NCBI GenBank assembly: GCA_963680875.1 | Contig: OY804582.1 | Span: 51,788,646-51,852,645 of the forward strand | Reading direction: 5' to 3' | DNA: 64,000 nucleotides | Source of the DNA: Bathymodiolus brooksi | Taxonomy: Eukaryota > Mollusca > Bivalvia > Mytilida > Modiolidae | Part shown: one piece after another, positions 38,349-49,355 of the stretch | Position numbering within the stretch: the first letter of the stretch is position 1 | Layout: each line of letters opens with the position of its first letter | Made by a program: the position numbers and the translations under genes | Notes under the pieces: generated by a model | What the model saw: only the letters and a program-made list of their open reading frames with translations | What the model was told of the DNA's origin: nothing | Databases searched by the model: none

Positions 38349-39804
38349 TTTTTAGCTCACCTTGCCAAAGGCAATTTGAGCTTTTGCCATCACTTGGCGT
38401 GCGTCGTCCGTTAACTTTTCACATTTTAATCTTCTCCTCTGAAACCCCTCAGCTAAATGAACTGAAACTTGGTAGGAAGCATCTATGGAAGGTTCTTTAT
38501 AAAGATTGCTCATTTTGTCCCGATCCATTAACAAACATGGTCACCACAGGCAATTCTTGTTTCTGATTGGCCGATTTAAAAAAATCTTCTCCTCTAAAAC
38601 CGCTTGGCCAAATGAACCGAAACTTGGTAGAAATCATCTATGGAAGGTCCTCTATAAAGATTGCTCATTTTGTCCCGATCCGTTAACAAACATGACCGCC
38701 ACAGGCCATTCTTGTTTCTCATTAGTTGATTTCTAAAAAATCTTCTCCTCTGAAACCGCCTGGCCAAATGAATCAAACTTGGTAGGAAGCATCCTTGGAA
38801 GGTCCTCTATAAAGATTGCTAATCTAGTTCCAATCCGTTAACAAACATGGCCACCACAGGCCATTCTTGTTTTTGATTGGTTGATTTCTAAAAAATCATC
38901 TCCTCTGAAACCACTTTCCCAAATGAATTGAAATTTGGTAGGAAGCATCTATGGAAGGTCCTCTATAAAGATTGGTCATTTTGTCCCGATCCGTTAACAA
39001 ACATGGCCGCCACAGACCATTCATGTTTCTGATTGGTTGATTTCTAAAAAATCTTCTCCTCTGAAACCACTTGGCCAAATGAACTGAAATTTGGTAGGAA
39101 GCATGTATGGAAGGTCCTCTATAAAGATTGCTCATTTCGTCCCGATTCGTTAGTAAACATGACCACCACAAGCAATTATTGTTTCTGATTGGTGGATTTC
39201 TAAAAATCTTCTCCTCTGAAACCACTTTACCAAATGAACAGAAACTTGGTAGCAAGCATCTATGGCAGGTCCCCTATAAAGACTGCTCATTTCATCCCGA
39301 TTCGTTAGTAAACATGACCACCACAAGCAATTATTGTTTCTGATTGGTGGATTTCTAAAAATCTTCTCCTCTGAAACCACTTTACCAAATGAACAGAAAC
39401 TTGGTAGCAAGCATCTATGGCAGGTCCCCTATAAAGACTGCTCATTTCATCCCGATTCGTTAGCAAACATGGATGCCACAGGCAATTCTTGTTTCAGATT
39501 GGTTGATTTCTAAAAATATTCTTCCCTGAAACTGCCTAGCCAATTGAACCGAAACTTGATAGGAAGCATCTATGGAAGGTCTTCTATAAAGATTGCTAAT
39601 TTCATCCCGATCTGTTAACAAACATGGCTGCCATAGTCAATTCTTGTTTCTGGTTGGTTGATTTCTAAAAATCTTCTTCTCTGAAACTGCTTGGCCAAAT
39701 GAACCGAAACTTGGTGGGAAACACCTATGGAAGGCTCTGTATTAAGTTTCCTCAAAGCAGAATGAAAGGTGAGCGACATAGGCTCAGTGGGCTGAGCCTC
39801 TAGT
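38349..39804 (+). mobile_element. Helentron-like non-autonomous element with nine 155-bp internal repeats
   Basis: The 5' end is TTTTAGCTCACCTTGCCAAA followed by GGCAATTTGAGCT, an imperfect hairpin. The interior has about eight to nine tandem units of 155-156 bp carrying AAACTTGGTAGGAAGCATC, TATAAAGATTGCTCATTT and GATTGGTTGATTTCTAAAAA. The 3' end is GGTGAGCGACATAGGCTCAG-TGGGC-TGAGCCTCTAGT, a hairpin followed by CTAGT. It interrupts the 38-bp minisatellite between T and T. Small open frames within (60-119 codons, both strands) are repeat shadows. Confidence 0.83.
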
Positions 39805-40669
39805 TCTTCAATAATCTTTCTTGTCTAAATGAGAGGAGGTATTCTTCAATAGCCCATTGTGTCTATATAAGAAGAGATATTCCTTGATAGCCCTTCTTAT
39901 CTATATAGGAAGAGGTCTTCCTCAATAGCCCTTCCTCTCTAGATGAGAGAAAATATTCTTCAATAGTCTTTCTTGTCTAAATTAGAGAGGTATTCCTCAA
40001 TAGCCCTTCCTGTCTAGATTAGAGGAGGTATTCCTCAATAGCCCTTCCTGTCTAGATTAGAGGAGGTATTCCTCAATAACACTTCCTGTCTAGATTAGAG
40101 GAGGTATTCCTCAATAGCCCTTCCTGTCTAGATTAGAGGAGGTATTCCTCAATAGCCCTTTCTGTCTAGATTAGAGGAGGTATTCCTCAATAGCCCTTCC
40201 TGTCTAGATTAGAGGAGGTATTCCTCTATAGCCCTTCCTCTCTAGATTAGAAGAGGTATTCCTCAATAGCCCTTCATGTATAGATTAGAGGAGGTATTCC
40301 TCTATAGCCCTTCCTCTCTAGATTAGAAAAGGTATTCCTCAATAGCCCTTCCTCTCTAGATTAGAGGAGGTATTCCTCTATAGCCCATCCTCTCTAGATT
40401 AGAAAAGGTATTCTCAATAGCCCTTCCTCTCTAGGTTAGAGGAGGTATTCCTCTATAGCCCTTCCTCTCTAGGTTAGAGGAGGTATTCCTCTATAGCCCT
40501 TCCTCCCTAGATTAGAGGAGGTATTCCTCTATAGCCCTTCCTGTCTAGATTAGAGGAGGTATTCCTCAATAGCCCTTCCTGTCTAGATTAGAGGAGGTAT
40601 TCCTCAATAGCCCTTCATGTATAGATTAGAAGAGGTGTTCCTCAATAGCCCTTTGTGTCTCTATAAGAA
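39805..40669. repeat. 38-bp minisatellite (second family), central segment
   Basis: About 22 units of TTAGAGGAGGTATTCCTCAA then TAGCCCTTCCTGTCTAGA. The outermost units are more diverged than the central ones. Each unit contains a small inverted repeat GAGGA..TCCTC. It is bounded on the left by the Helentron-like 3' end and on the right by a foldback element. Confidence 0.9.
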
Positions 40670-41424
40670 TAATAGGTTCTTACATATGTTCTTGGGAAAG
40701 ACCGGGTGATCTTCCACGAGTGATAGAAATTTTATGTCTTCGCGAGTGGAGCGTAGCGAAACGAGCGAGAAGACAACAATTTCTATCACGAGAGGAAGAT
40801 CACCCGGGCTTTCCCAACAACGCATGTAAGTACCTATTTCTTCCATAAACCAACAACTTTCACTATCGCGAACTCCTAGAGATGCCCGCCATTGATCAGT
40901 AACTAATTTGCATACATTATCAGATCAATATCATTGAGCGTTATGAAATACACATCACATAAAATTGACTTTTGTGACACCGACTAATAAATTAAGTAGC
41001 TTTCTACTGATATTTGAGCTTTTCTCACTAATATTTTATTGAAAGTACAGTATTTTACTTCATGAGACACCCCATACATGAAATATGACGTGACACATAT
41101 TTTGACGTCATTGAAGAATGACGTCAAAGGTACGGAAAAGGACATCTAGAAATACGAAAAAATAAAAATAAAAGACACAAATATATATTTAATACGGTTG
41201 GAATCTGTATTTAAAAAAAAACCAATGGTTAAATCCGTAATATATCTGTTATTCAGCTATCATACAGGGTATATAATGTGACATTCCAGGCTTAGGGTAT
41301 ATATTTAAACGATTTTTTTTTCTTGTTAGAGGCGTTCTGATTGGATGTCACAACGAGTAAAGATAAGTGCACGTGGACTCGTCTTACCTCAGTCGTCTTC
41401 ACCCGAAAATGGCCATTTACGGAA
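40670..41424. mobile_element. Foldback (hairpin) element 2, inserted in the minisatellite
   Basis: Inverted arms of about 80-90 bp: AATAGGTTCTTACATATGTT..GGGAAAGACCGGGTGATCTT on the left, and the complementary GATCACCCGGGCTTTCCCAA..TGTAAGTACCTATTTCTTCC on the right, meeting near 40750. A third, inverted copy of the terminal TTCTTCC.TAAA motif marks the far end at about 41415. The flanking AGAA occurs on both sides and could be a 4-bp target duplication. The distal part carries CRE-type palindromes at 41102-41127. No open reading frame. Confidence 0.75.
41102..41127. promoter_or_regulatory. Paired CRE-like palindromes inside foldback element 2
   Basis: TTGACGTCATT-GAAG-AATGACGTCAA is a perfect inverted repeat holding two consensus TGACGTCA sites. 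A weaker TGACGTGA lies upstream near 41087. TGACGTCA is the CREB/ATF site, but there is no evidence that it acts here. Confidence 0.4.
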
Positions 41425-41650
41425 GAAGAGGTATTCCTCAATAGCCCTTCCTGTCTAGATTAGAAGAGGTATTCCTCAATAGCCCTTCCTGTCTATATAA
41501 GAAGAGGTATTCCTCAATAGCCCTTCCTGTCTAGATTAGAGCAGGTATTCCTCAATAGCCCTTCCTGTCTATATAAGAAGAGGTATTCCTCAGTAGCCCT
41601 TCCTGTCTAGATTAGAGGAGATATTCCTCAATATCTTTTCATGTCTACAA
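41425..41650. repeat. 38-bp minisatellite (second family), right segment
   Basis: Five to six units of GAGGTATTCCTCAATAGCCC then TTCCTGTCTA, resuming exactly where the central segment stopped. This shows that the foldback element split a pre-existing array. Confidence 0.88.
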
Positions 41651-41865
41651 TTACTTTATAAGATTTGATCCCATGTGTTTTGGACATTATCTCAATAAGA
41701 TAATCTACCAATAAAGACTGGTGTAATGCTATCTTTCTTCTGATTAACTTATCAAGTGATCTTACAATCATCTAATCTAACTAAACCTTTTGACCAATTA
41801 GTGTATATGACTTTTCCCCAAACTTTCTCATATACTCCTCATCTAAATACCACAACAAATTGAAA

Positions 41866-41995
41866 TAAAAACGTAGATATCAAATTTAGTGTGCAGGACA
41901 TGTTTCTGGAATAATCTTCATCAGGTACACTCCTTGCCAAAATATTGGAATTTAAAATTATTTTGGGGTAGGCTAACCAAAGTTTATACTTTTTT
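41866..41995 (-). mobile_element. Hammerhead-like dispersed element, single-unit copy 3
   Basis: AATAAAAACGTAGATATCAA, ATTTAGTGTGCAGGACATGT and one TTCTGGAATAATCTTCATCA unit. The right part is decayed (CCAAAATATTGGAATTTAAA, GGCTAACCAAAG). On the minus strand 41924-41903 gives an intact CTGATGA-N11-GAAAC. Confidence 0.75.
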
Positions 41996-42435
41996 TAGGA
42001 ACTACATTTATCAATTTCAATAATAAATATATCTTTTAAATCATGTCAGTTCCAAAACACAGACTACAGGATGGATGATAGATAGTCTTTGGGACAAACA
42101 GTCCACCAGTAGAAATATTGACCACCGACGGATATTATTGACCCAGTCCAACAACAGATATTGACCTAGTGATTTGTTTCATTGTATATGGAGATTGTTT
42201 TATAGTGATGTAGATGTACCAAATATATCTATCAATATTCAGTACTATTTACTTACCATTATCATTTGCTAAAGTTATGACAATTTTTGGTAATTGGAGG
42301 GAAAATATTGATCTTTTTATCTGAGAGCATGGGCCTTTATAGTAAATCTTGAACATTTGTCTTTATAAGAAACTGTCTTTTTCCCCTTTAAAAAGATCTC
42401 CATAGTCTAAATTAGAACAATTATACAGATTTATA
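41996..42435. other. Non-coding stretch
   Basis: No gene or repeat recognised. Confidence 0.6.
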
Positions 42436-42606
42436 TAAGGGAGTGGATGTGGTCGAGTGGTCTAGGGCGCTGGTCGTAAGGCTAAGCGAATGGTGCTGGG
42501 TTCAAATCCCATCGAGGGAAGAACAAAAATATGACAGCTCTAAAATCTAATTCTAACACTGTTTGGTTTAATTTTCAGACATATATATATATATATATAT
42601 ATATGT
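42436..42606 (+). mobile_element. tRNA(Leu/Ser)-like SINE head or tRNA pseudogene
   Basis: GGGAGTGGATGTGGTCGAGT..GGGCGCTGGTCGTAAGGCTA..GGTTCAAATCCCATCGAGGG contains a good A box (TGGTCGAGTGG) and B box (GGTTCAAATCC). The spacing suggests a long variable arm, as in Leu/Ser tRNAs. The 3' strand does not pair with the 5' GGGAGTG, so there is no functional acceptor stem. A non-tRNA body and an (AT)n tail at about 42580-42605 follow, which favours a SINE. Confidence 0.6.
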
Positions 42607-42956
42607 ATGTCTGTTCTTGCCTACCTACCTTTATTTACATTTCATATGTATATATTCTTTCACTATATCTATTTAATAAGGATTAAGTCAGCTGTCTTGA
42701 TCTTGTTTGATCCTGATAGGAGGTTAATTAGCATGAGTAATTAACAGATGGGGGGTAATTTTATGCTATTGAGAAGGAATTTAAAAGGATGACATTTCCT
42801 ACTAAATTTAGATGTATATCTGTCTTATATAAGGGATTCATTGGGTTACACAATAGATGATCCAATAGATGTCTGATATGGGATTCTAGGATTTAAAAAT
42901 AGAAATTATAATTGTTAAACAAAAAATCATTAAAAGGAAAAGGAATCTGTCATCAG
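42607..42956. other. AT-rich non-coding stretch
   Basis: Nothing recognised before the 50-bp array. Confidence 0.6.
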
Positions 42957-44765
42957 GTCTATATAACTCCTTAGACCTTTTCTTTGGTGGGTTTTAACCT
43001 TGTAGGTATTCTTGACTTCTATAGACCTTTTCTTTGGTCAGTTTTAACCTTCTAGGTATTCTTGACTTCTATAGACCTTTTCTTTGGTGGGTTTTAACCT
43101 TATAGGCATTCTTGACTTCTATTGACCTTTTCTTTGGTGGGTTTTAACCTTATAGGTATTCTTGACTTCTATAGACCTTTTCTTTGGTGGGTTTTAACCT
43201 TATAGGTATTCTTGACTGCTATAGACCTTTTCTTTGGTGGGTTTTAACCTTATAGGTATTCTTGACTGCTATAGACCTTTTCTTTGGTGGGTTTTAACCT
43301 TATAGGTATTCTTGACTTCTATAGACCTTTTCTTTGGTGGGTTTTAACCTTATAGGTATTCTTGACTGCTATAGACCTTTTCTTTGGTGGGTTTTAACCT
43401 TCTAGGCATTCTTGACTTCTATAGATCTTTTCTTTGGTGGGTTTTAACCTTCTAGGCATTCTTGACTTCTATAGACCTTTTCTTTGGTGGGTTTTAACCT
43501 TCTAGGCATTCTTGACTTCTATAGACCTTTTCTTTGGTGGGTTTTAACCTTATAGGTATTCTTGACTTCTATAGACCTTTCCTTTGGTGGGTTTTAACCT
43601 TATAGGTATTCTTGAATTCTATAGACCTCTTCTTTGGTGGGTTTTAACCTTATAGGTATTCTTGACTTCTATGGACCTTTCCTTTGGTGGGTTTTAACCT
43701 TATAGGTATTCTTGACTTCTATGGACCTTTCCTTTGGTGGGTTTTAACCTTATAGGTATTCTTGCATTCTATAGACCTTTTCTTTGGTGGGTTTTAACCT
43801 TATAGGTATTCTTGACTTCTATAGACCTTTCCTTTGGTGGGTTTTAACCTTATAGGTATTCTTGACTTCTATAGACCTTTTCTTTGGTGGGTTTTAACCT
43901 TATAGGTATTCTTGACTTCTATAGACCTTTCCTTTGGTGGGTTTTAACCTTATAGGCATTCTTGACTTTTATAGACCTTTTCTTTGGTGGGTTTTAACCT
44001 TATAGGTATTCTTGACTTCTATAAACCTTTTCTTTGGTGGGTTTTAACCTTATAGGTATTCTTGACTTCTATTGACCTTTTCTTTGGTGGGTTTTAACCT
44101 TATAGGCATTCTTGAATTCTATAGACCTTTTCTTTGGTGGGTTTTAACCTTATAGGTATTCTTGACTTCTATAGACCTTTTCTTTGGTGGGTTTTAACCG
44201 TATAGGCATTCTTGACTTCTATAGACCTTTCCTTTGGTGGGTTTTAACCTTATAGGTATTCTTGACTTCTATAGACCTTTTCTTTGGTGGGTTTTAACCT
44301 TATAGGTATTCTTGAATTCTATAGACCTTTTATTTGGTGGGTTTTAACCTTCTAGGCATTCTTGACTTATATAGACCTTTTCTTTGGTCAGTTTTAACCT
44401 TATAGGTATTCTTGACTTCTATAGACCTTTCCTTTGGTGGGTTTTAACCTTCTAGGCATTCTTGACTTATATAGACCTTTTCTTTGGTGGGTTTTAACCT
44501 TATAGGTATTCTTGACTTCTATAGACCTTTCCTTTGGTAAGTTTTAACCTTCTAGGCATTCTTGACTTCTATAGACCTTTTCTTTGGTCAGTTTTAACCT
44601 TCTAGGCATTCTTGACTTCTATAGACCTTTTCTTTGGTCAGTTTTAACCTTCTAGGCATTCTTGACTTCTATAGGCCTTTTCATTGTCAGTTTTAACCTT
44701 ATAGGCATTCTTAACTGCTATAGACCTTTTCTTTGGTCAGTTTTAACCTTCTAGGCATTCTTGCT
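42957..44765. repeat. 50-bp satellite array
   Basis: About 36 units of exactly 50 bp: TCTATAGACCTTTTCTTTGG, TGGGTTTTAACCTTATAGGT, ATTCTTGACT. Variants GGTCAG, TTCTAGGCATT and CCTTTCCTTT alternate. The edges (left unit and last four units) share the GGTCAG/CTAGGCATT variants, while the centre is more uniform. This is the usual pattern when exchange homogenises an array interior. Confidence 0.93.
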
Positions 44766-45577
44766 TTATTTTTGTAAAATTTTCATTTTTGTAAAATTTT
44801 CATTTTATGTTGTTCTTCATGTCACATTTCTGGTTAAGTAAAAATTGCTTTCTTGGTTCATTTTTTTAATACAATATTCCTGTATTGTTATTCTTTTTTG
44901 TCCATATTAAATTTTATTACATAATAAATGTTGCGTATTTCTGCAATATTAGTATTGCTGATTCGTCAAATAAATGTAAATGCAATGATATTTTTTATCA
45001 TGGTGAAATTGATACAAATGTGCAGCATGGTTTTACCGTTATATTGAAACATGAGGGTATTGGAAATTTAAAAAGGTCAAATAACTTGAAGAATATCTTT
45101 AGGGAGGTACTATAGCTAGCACAACCTTTTCAAAGGATCATTTATTATCTGACATGTTACGGGTAAGTTTTTGCTCTCAGATCACATCTTGAATTTAAAT
45201 AGACATACATCTGTAGATTTGATTAACAGATAGTTTAAAGGGACACTAGATATCAAAATCTGATTATGATCGATACATACGAACCTGGCACACGGTTTGT
45301 ATGTATTAATAGATTATTTTCGATACAAGTCCACGAAACATGAAGATAAATTAGATCCGGGGATAAGAAATCAGGATGAAATTTCATCTAGATTTGTAAC
45401 GAGTGATTGGACATTGATATTGATAACAAAATAGATCTTAAAGAACTTCTTTATTTTCTTCGACTGTGGAACAAATATTTCGTCTTGTGTCGATGGAGGA
45501 CTGTTTACAGTTTGTTGTGATCTGAGAAATCTTGAATTCTGTTTGTGAAACAGGTGAGCAGTTGTTATTACTTCTGT
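44766..45577. other. Non-coding stretch
   Basis: A 76-codon frame at 44885-45115 has no recognisable domain and is not called. The block 45237-45560 is GC-richer than its surroundings and ends in ACAG|GTGAGCAG, a splice-donor-like string, but no exon could be supported. Confidence 0.5.
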
Positions 45578-46045
45578 CGAATACCACTTGCAATATCAAA
45601 TCTGTTAAAACTTGTGGGTTTGGGTTATGATGTTTAACGCCACTTTCAACAATATGTCAGGTATATCGTGGCGGTCAGTTTTATTGGTGGAGAATACCAC
45701 CGACCTGTCGCAAGTCACTGACAAACTTTATCACATAATGTTATATCAAGTACGCCTTACCTGAGCGAGGTTCGAACTAACAACGATAGTGGTGGTAGGC
45801 ACTGATTGCATAGGTAGTTATAAATCCAACTACCATATGATCACGACCACAATGGCCCCTAAAACTTGTGTCCAATACCATTCGTAATGTCAAAATTGTT
45901 AAAACTTGTGTCCAATACCATTAATAATGTCAAATTTGTTAAAACTTGTGTCCAATACCATTAATAATGTCAAATTTGTTAAAACTTGTGTCCAATACCA
46001 TTAATAATGTCAAATTTGTTAAAACATTTGTCCAATACCAAGTTT
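45578..46045. repeat. 40-bp minisatellite split by a SINE
   Basis: Units of TGTCCAATACCATTAATAAT then GTCAAATTTGTTAAAACTTG. One unit lies left of the SINE (45578-45616) and about four lie right (45860-46045). The unit left of the SINE is the most diverged. Confidence 0.88.
45617..45859 (-). mobile_element. tRNA-derived SINE (family B), inverted, with 11-bp target duplication
   Basis: The reverse complement begins GGGGCCATTGTGGTCGTGAT, has B box GTTCGAACC, then AAAGTTTGTCAGTGACTTGC, and ends in the GTTGAAAGTGGCGTTAAACA domain. It matches the SINE at 25403-25661. TAAAACTTGTG occurs at 45606-45616 and again at 45860-45870. As this string is also part of the 40-bp unit, it marks an insertion into a pre-existing array. 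Confidence 0.9.
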
Positions 46046-47930
46046 ATAACTTTTTACAAATACAATATGAGTAAACTAAACTAAGTTAAACTCTTTCGTG
46101 TGTGAATATAGGAATTGAGTGATTTTAAATTAATGTTAGTAAACATTTTTTTTCAAATACCTTAATGGATATATAACATCTGCATAAACTGGCTGCAGAG
46201 GAATAAAAATCAGACTTTATTGTCAAAAAGATTCTTAATAAAAGTCACTTTTGAAGTTTCTTTATTAATCCACAGTTGCACCTATTTATAGATTTATATA
46301 AGGCTAGTTTTTTGTTTTTTTTTTACATAAGAGAGCAGTTGTCCCCCCCCCCCCCCCCCCTGAATATTATATAATTAATGGCTATGTACACCACCACACA
46401 AACAAATGATACCTGCCCCTTTTCTATTAATTTAAATGATTTGCGGCAATGTACACTATAAAAAAAAATATTATTTCCCTCCCCATTTTCTTTTCATTTA
46501 ATTGATTTTAGTGGGAAAAAAATAGCTCAAAAGAATACAAACAAAAATTATGAGTCACATTTCAAATAAATTAATTTCCGTAACAGAATAAGAGATAATG
46601 TTTAATGTGATATAACCCAAATTAAACCGATAGTCATGCTTTCAGAACAGCTTCAAAAGCTTTCACAAATCATCATTTTTGAAGAACATCACACAAATAT
46701 GAATGCCTGTACTATTTATATAAAAAAAAACTGTCATTAAGCAGCAAGTAATAGGAGAGAAAATTGAATTATTTATCACTAGTCAAGATAAGATTCTTCT
46801 GAAGAAAAAATGGAATCCTAACTACAAAATGAAAAATCAATTAAAAATTCATTACTGATTATATGGCATTTAATATATTTCTTAATGTATTCAGGTATAT
46901 TTGTGACAGAGAACATTTGAAGTATGACATTGTTAATTGTTATAAATTAATGCTTGTTAATCCACAACAAAAGAGGTACATTAGGGGATCTTGTACTTTT
47001 ATGCGAACTTCAATGGAAAAAATTGTGAAAACAAGATAATAAATCAAACTGGAATAAGAATTAATCAGAAAAAAAAGAAAGGCAAAATAAAAATAATATT
47101 TTATATGGAATATTTTCTAGCTATATAGCTCAGGCTAGCTCTTGGATAAAACATGAGAGGGATAACTAACTGCATGAGCACAGGGAATTATAATTCCTTG
47201 ATGAACAGGACAATTTGATTTTAGACTGAGGGATTTGGTGGTGAATTTAGTGTTCAAGTTGTTTGTTCTAAGGTTGGGTTTCATTTCTAACACAGTATTA
47301 TGATGATTCTTGGGTGTATATCAGCCAGTATATAACAAAACTACTCTAATGGTTACAAAAACCAACAAATACTAAAAACCTTAGTATTTTCACATATACA
47401 CAAATGTACTAGTATGTTGAAGATAGCACTAAAAACAGTTATTTTATATTATGATATATTACATGTGATTGCCTTTCTGAAATAAGGAAAAATCTCTTGT
47501 CCATGAGATAATTCCTTTCAAATTATCATAGCAAAATTCATATAATCTACATGTTCTTCTCAGGTACCCCTTTTTGTTCCCCACCAATACAAAAGTATCA
47601 GGTGCCTGAGGGCTAGGTATGAATGACACCCCAGGGAATTCTAGTGTCCTCTAATACTGAGTATTTATTGGATTATTTGGGATATTCTAGATAATTTTAC
47701 AGGTAATTAGCTGATTGCCTAATCCAATTATTTTCCAAGGGTATCGAATCCTATTATAACATGTCATATAATAGTATTTGTAATCAGCTGTCATATATAT
47801 TACTGGATTATGTATCATACAAAGGAAACTTACATCCGACAAGAACAGCTACTGTTACCAGGATTACTTCATCTTGCATCTAAAACAAAATCTTAGTTAT
47901 TTAGATCTAGAGCAAAATATATTGCTAATA
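46046..47930. other. AT-rich non-coding stretch with a C18 run
   Basis: It contains a run of about 18 C residues at 46341-46360. No gene supported. Confidence 0.6.
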
Positions 47931-48097
47931 TATAGTGGAACATGTCTAATCTGACACACCAAGGGACCAGGGAAATATGTCGGAATACTCAGAATTTATT
48001 TTACCTAACAGAAATACTTTGGGACCATCAATTTTTGTGGATGTCAGAGGATGTCGGGGAAAACTCAGGTGTTGGATTGCACAAGTTCCGCTGTATA
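47931..48097. mobile_element. Short MITE-like element 1
   Basis: The left end TATAGTGGAACATGTCTAAT and the inverted right end TATACAGCGGAACTTGTGCA form imperfect terminal repeats of about 25 bp. Internal copies of the (AT)GTC(G/A)GA motif occur (ATGTCGGAATACTCAG, GATGTCGGGGAAAACTCAG). Size, TA edges and lack of coding content suggest a Tc1/mariner-type MITE. The 83-codon frame over it is fortuitous. Confidence 0.55.
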
Positions 48098-48335
48098 TCT
48101 ATATATGCAATATATGCAATATATGAACATTGTCAGAAAATATCATGTTTATTTGTACAAGCGTTAGGAACAGGTACAAAAGCTAACCTTTGATGAGCTT
48201 TTCTGGCCTGTTTCATAGCCAGTGCAAATACATTTTAAAATGTATGTAGACTGTATTTATCTTACAATGTCAGAAAGTCCAAAATAACTGCCAAAATGTC
48301 TGAAAAAACACAAACAAGTTTTACTTGTTTCCAAT
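48098..48335. other. Non-coding stretch
   Basis: No features seen. Confidence 0.6.
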
Positions 48336-49306
48336 GGTGTCCTCTATTACCTCTGTGCTTACCTGTCCTCTATTACCTCTGTGCTTACCTGTCCTCTATT
48401 ACCTCTGTGCTTACCTGTCCTCTATTACCTCTGTGCTTAACCTGTCCTCTATTACCTCTGTGCTTACCTGTCCTCTATTACCTTTGTGCTTACCTGTCCT
48501 CTATTACCTATGTGCTTACCTGTCCTCTATTACCTCTGTGCTTACCTGTCCTCTATTACCTCTGTGCTTACCTGTCCTCTATTACCTCTGTGCTTACCTG
48601 TCCTCTATTACCTCTGTGCTTACATGTCCTCTATTACCTCTGTGCTTACCTGTCCTCTATTACCTCTGTGCTTACATGTCCTCTATTACCTCTGTGCTTA
48701 CCTGTCCTCTATTACCTCTGTGCTTAACTGTCCTCTATTACCTCTGTGCTTACCTGTCCTCTATTATCTCTGTGCTTACCTGTCCTCTATTACCTCTGTG
48801 CTTACCTGTCCTCTATTACCTCTGTGCTTACCTGTCCTCTATTACCTTTGTGCTTACCTGTCCTCTATTACCTCTGTGCTTACCTGTCCTCTATTACCTC
48901 TGTGCTTACCTGTCCTCTATTACCTCTGTGCTTACATGTCCTCTATTACCTCTGTGCTTACCTGTCCTCTATTACCTCTGTGCTTAACCTGTCCTCTATT
49001 ACCTCTGTGCTTACATGTCCTCTATTACCTCTGTGCTTACATGTCCTCTATTACCTCTGTACTTAACCTGTCCTCTATTACCTCTGTGCTTAACCTGTCC
49101 TCTATTACCTCTGTGCTTACCTGTCCTCTATTACCTCTGTGCTTACCTGTCCTCTATTACCTCTGTGCTTAACCTGTCCTCTATTACCTCTGTGCTTACC
49201 TGTCCTCTATTACCTCTGTGCTTACCTGTCCTCTATTACCTCTGTGCTTACCTGTCCTCTATTACCTCTGTGCTTAACCTGTCCTCTTATTACCTCTGTG
49301 CTTAGC
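48336..49306 (-). repeat. 26/27-bp minisatellite carrying a consensus splice donor on the minus strand
   Basis: About 37 units of CCTCTATTACCTCTGTGCTT(A)ACCTGT. All three plus-strand frames remain open for 100-230 codons because the unit has no stop in any phase. The peptides are one 26-residue repeat read in different phases and are not genes. On the minus strand each unit gives GACAG|GTAAGCACAGAGGTAA, and most units contain CAG|GTAAGC, a near-perfect 5' splice-site consensus. Variants AACCTG and ACATG break it in a minority. Confidence 0.9.
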
Positions 49307-49355
49307 TGTATACTGTTTCTGTTTCTTACTGTTCTCACTACCTGATTCAGATACC

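Noticed and set aside
38339..39410. Cluster of 60-119-codon frames on both strands
   Set aside because: They repeat with the 155-bp units of the Helentron-like element and lack conserved domains.
42436..42520. Functional tRNA gene
   Set aside because: A and B boxes are good, but the 5' and 3' acceptor strands do not pair and a SINE-like body and (AT)n tail follow.
45237..45560. Possible host exon ending in a splice donor (ACAG|GTGAGCAG)
   Set aside because: The block is GC-richer, but no frame is long or recognisable and no matching acceptor or neighbouring exon was seen. Transcript data would be needed.
47942..48193. 83-codon open frame
   Set aside because: It overlaps the MITE-like element with terminal inverted repeats and has no protein motif.
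48296..49345. Several overlapping plus-strand frames (up to 228 codons) rich in LLPLCLPVLYYLCAY
   Set aside because: All three phases of the 26-bp array are open and yield the same peptide cycle. This is a property of the stop-free unit.
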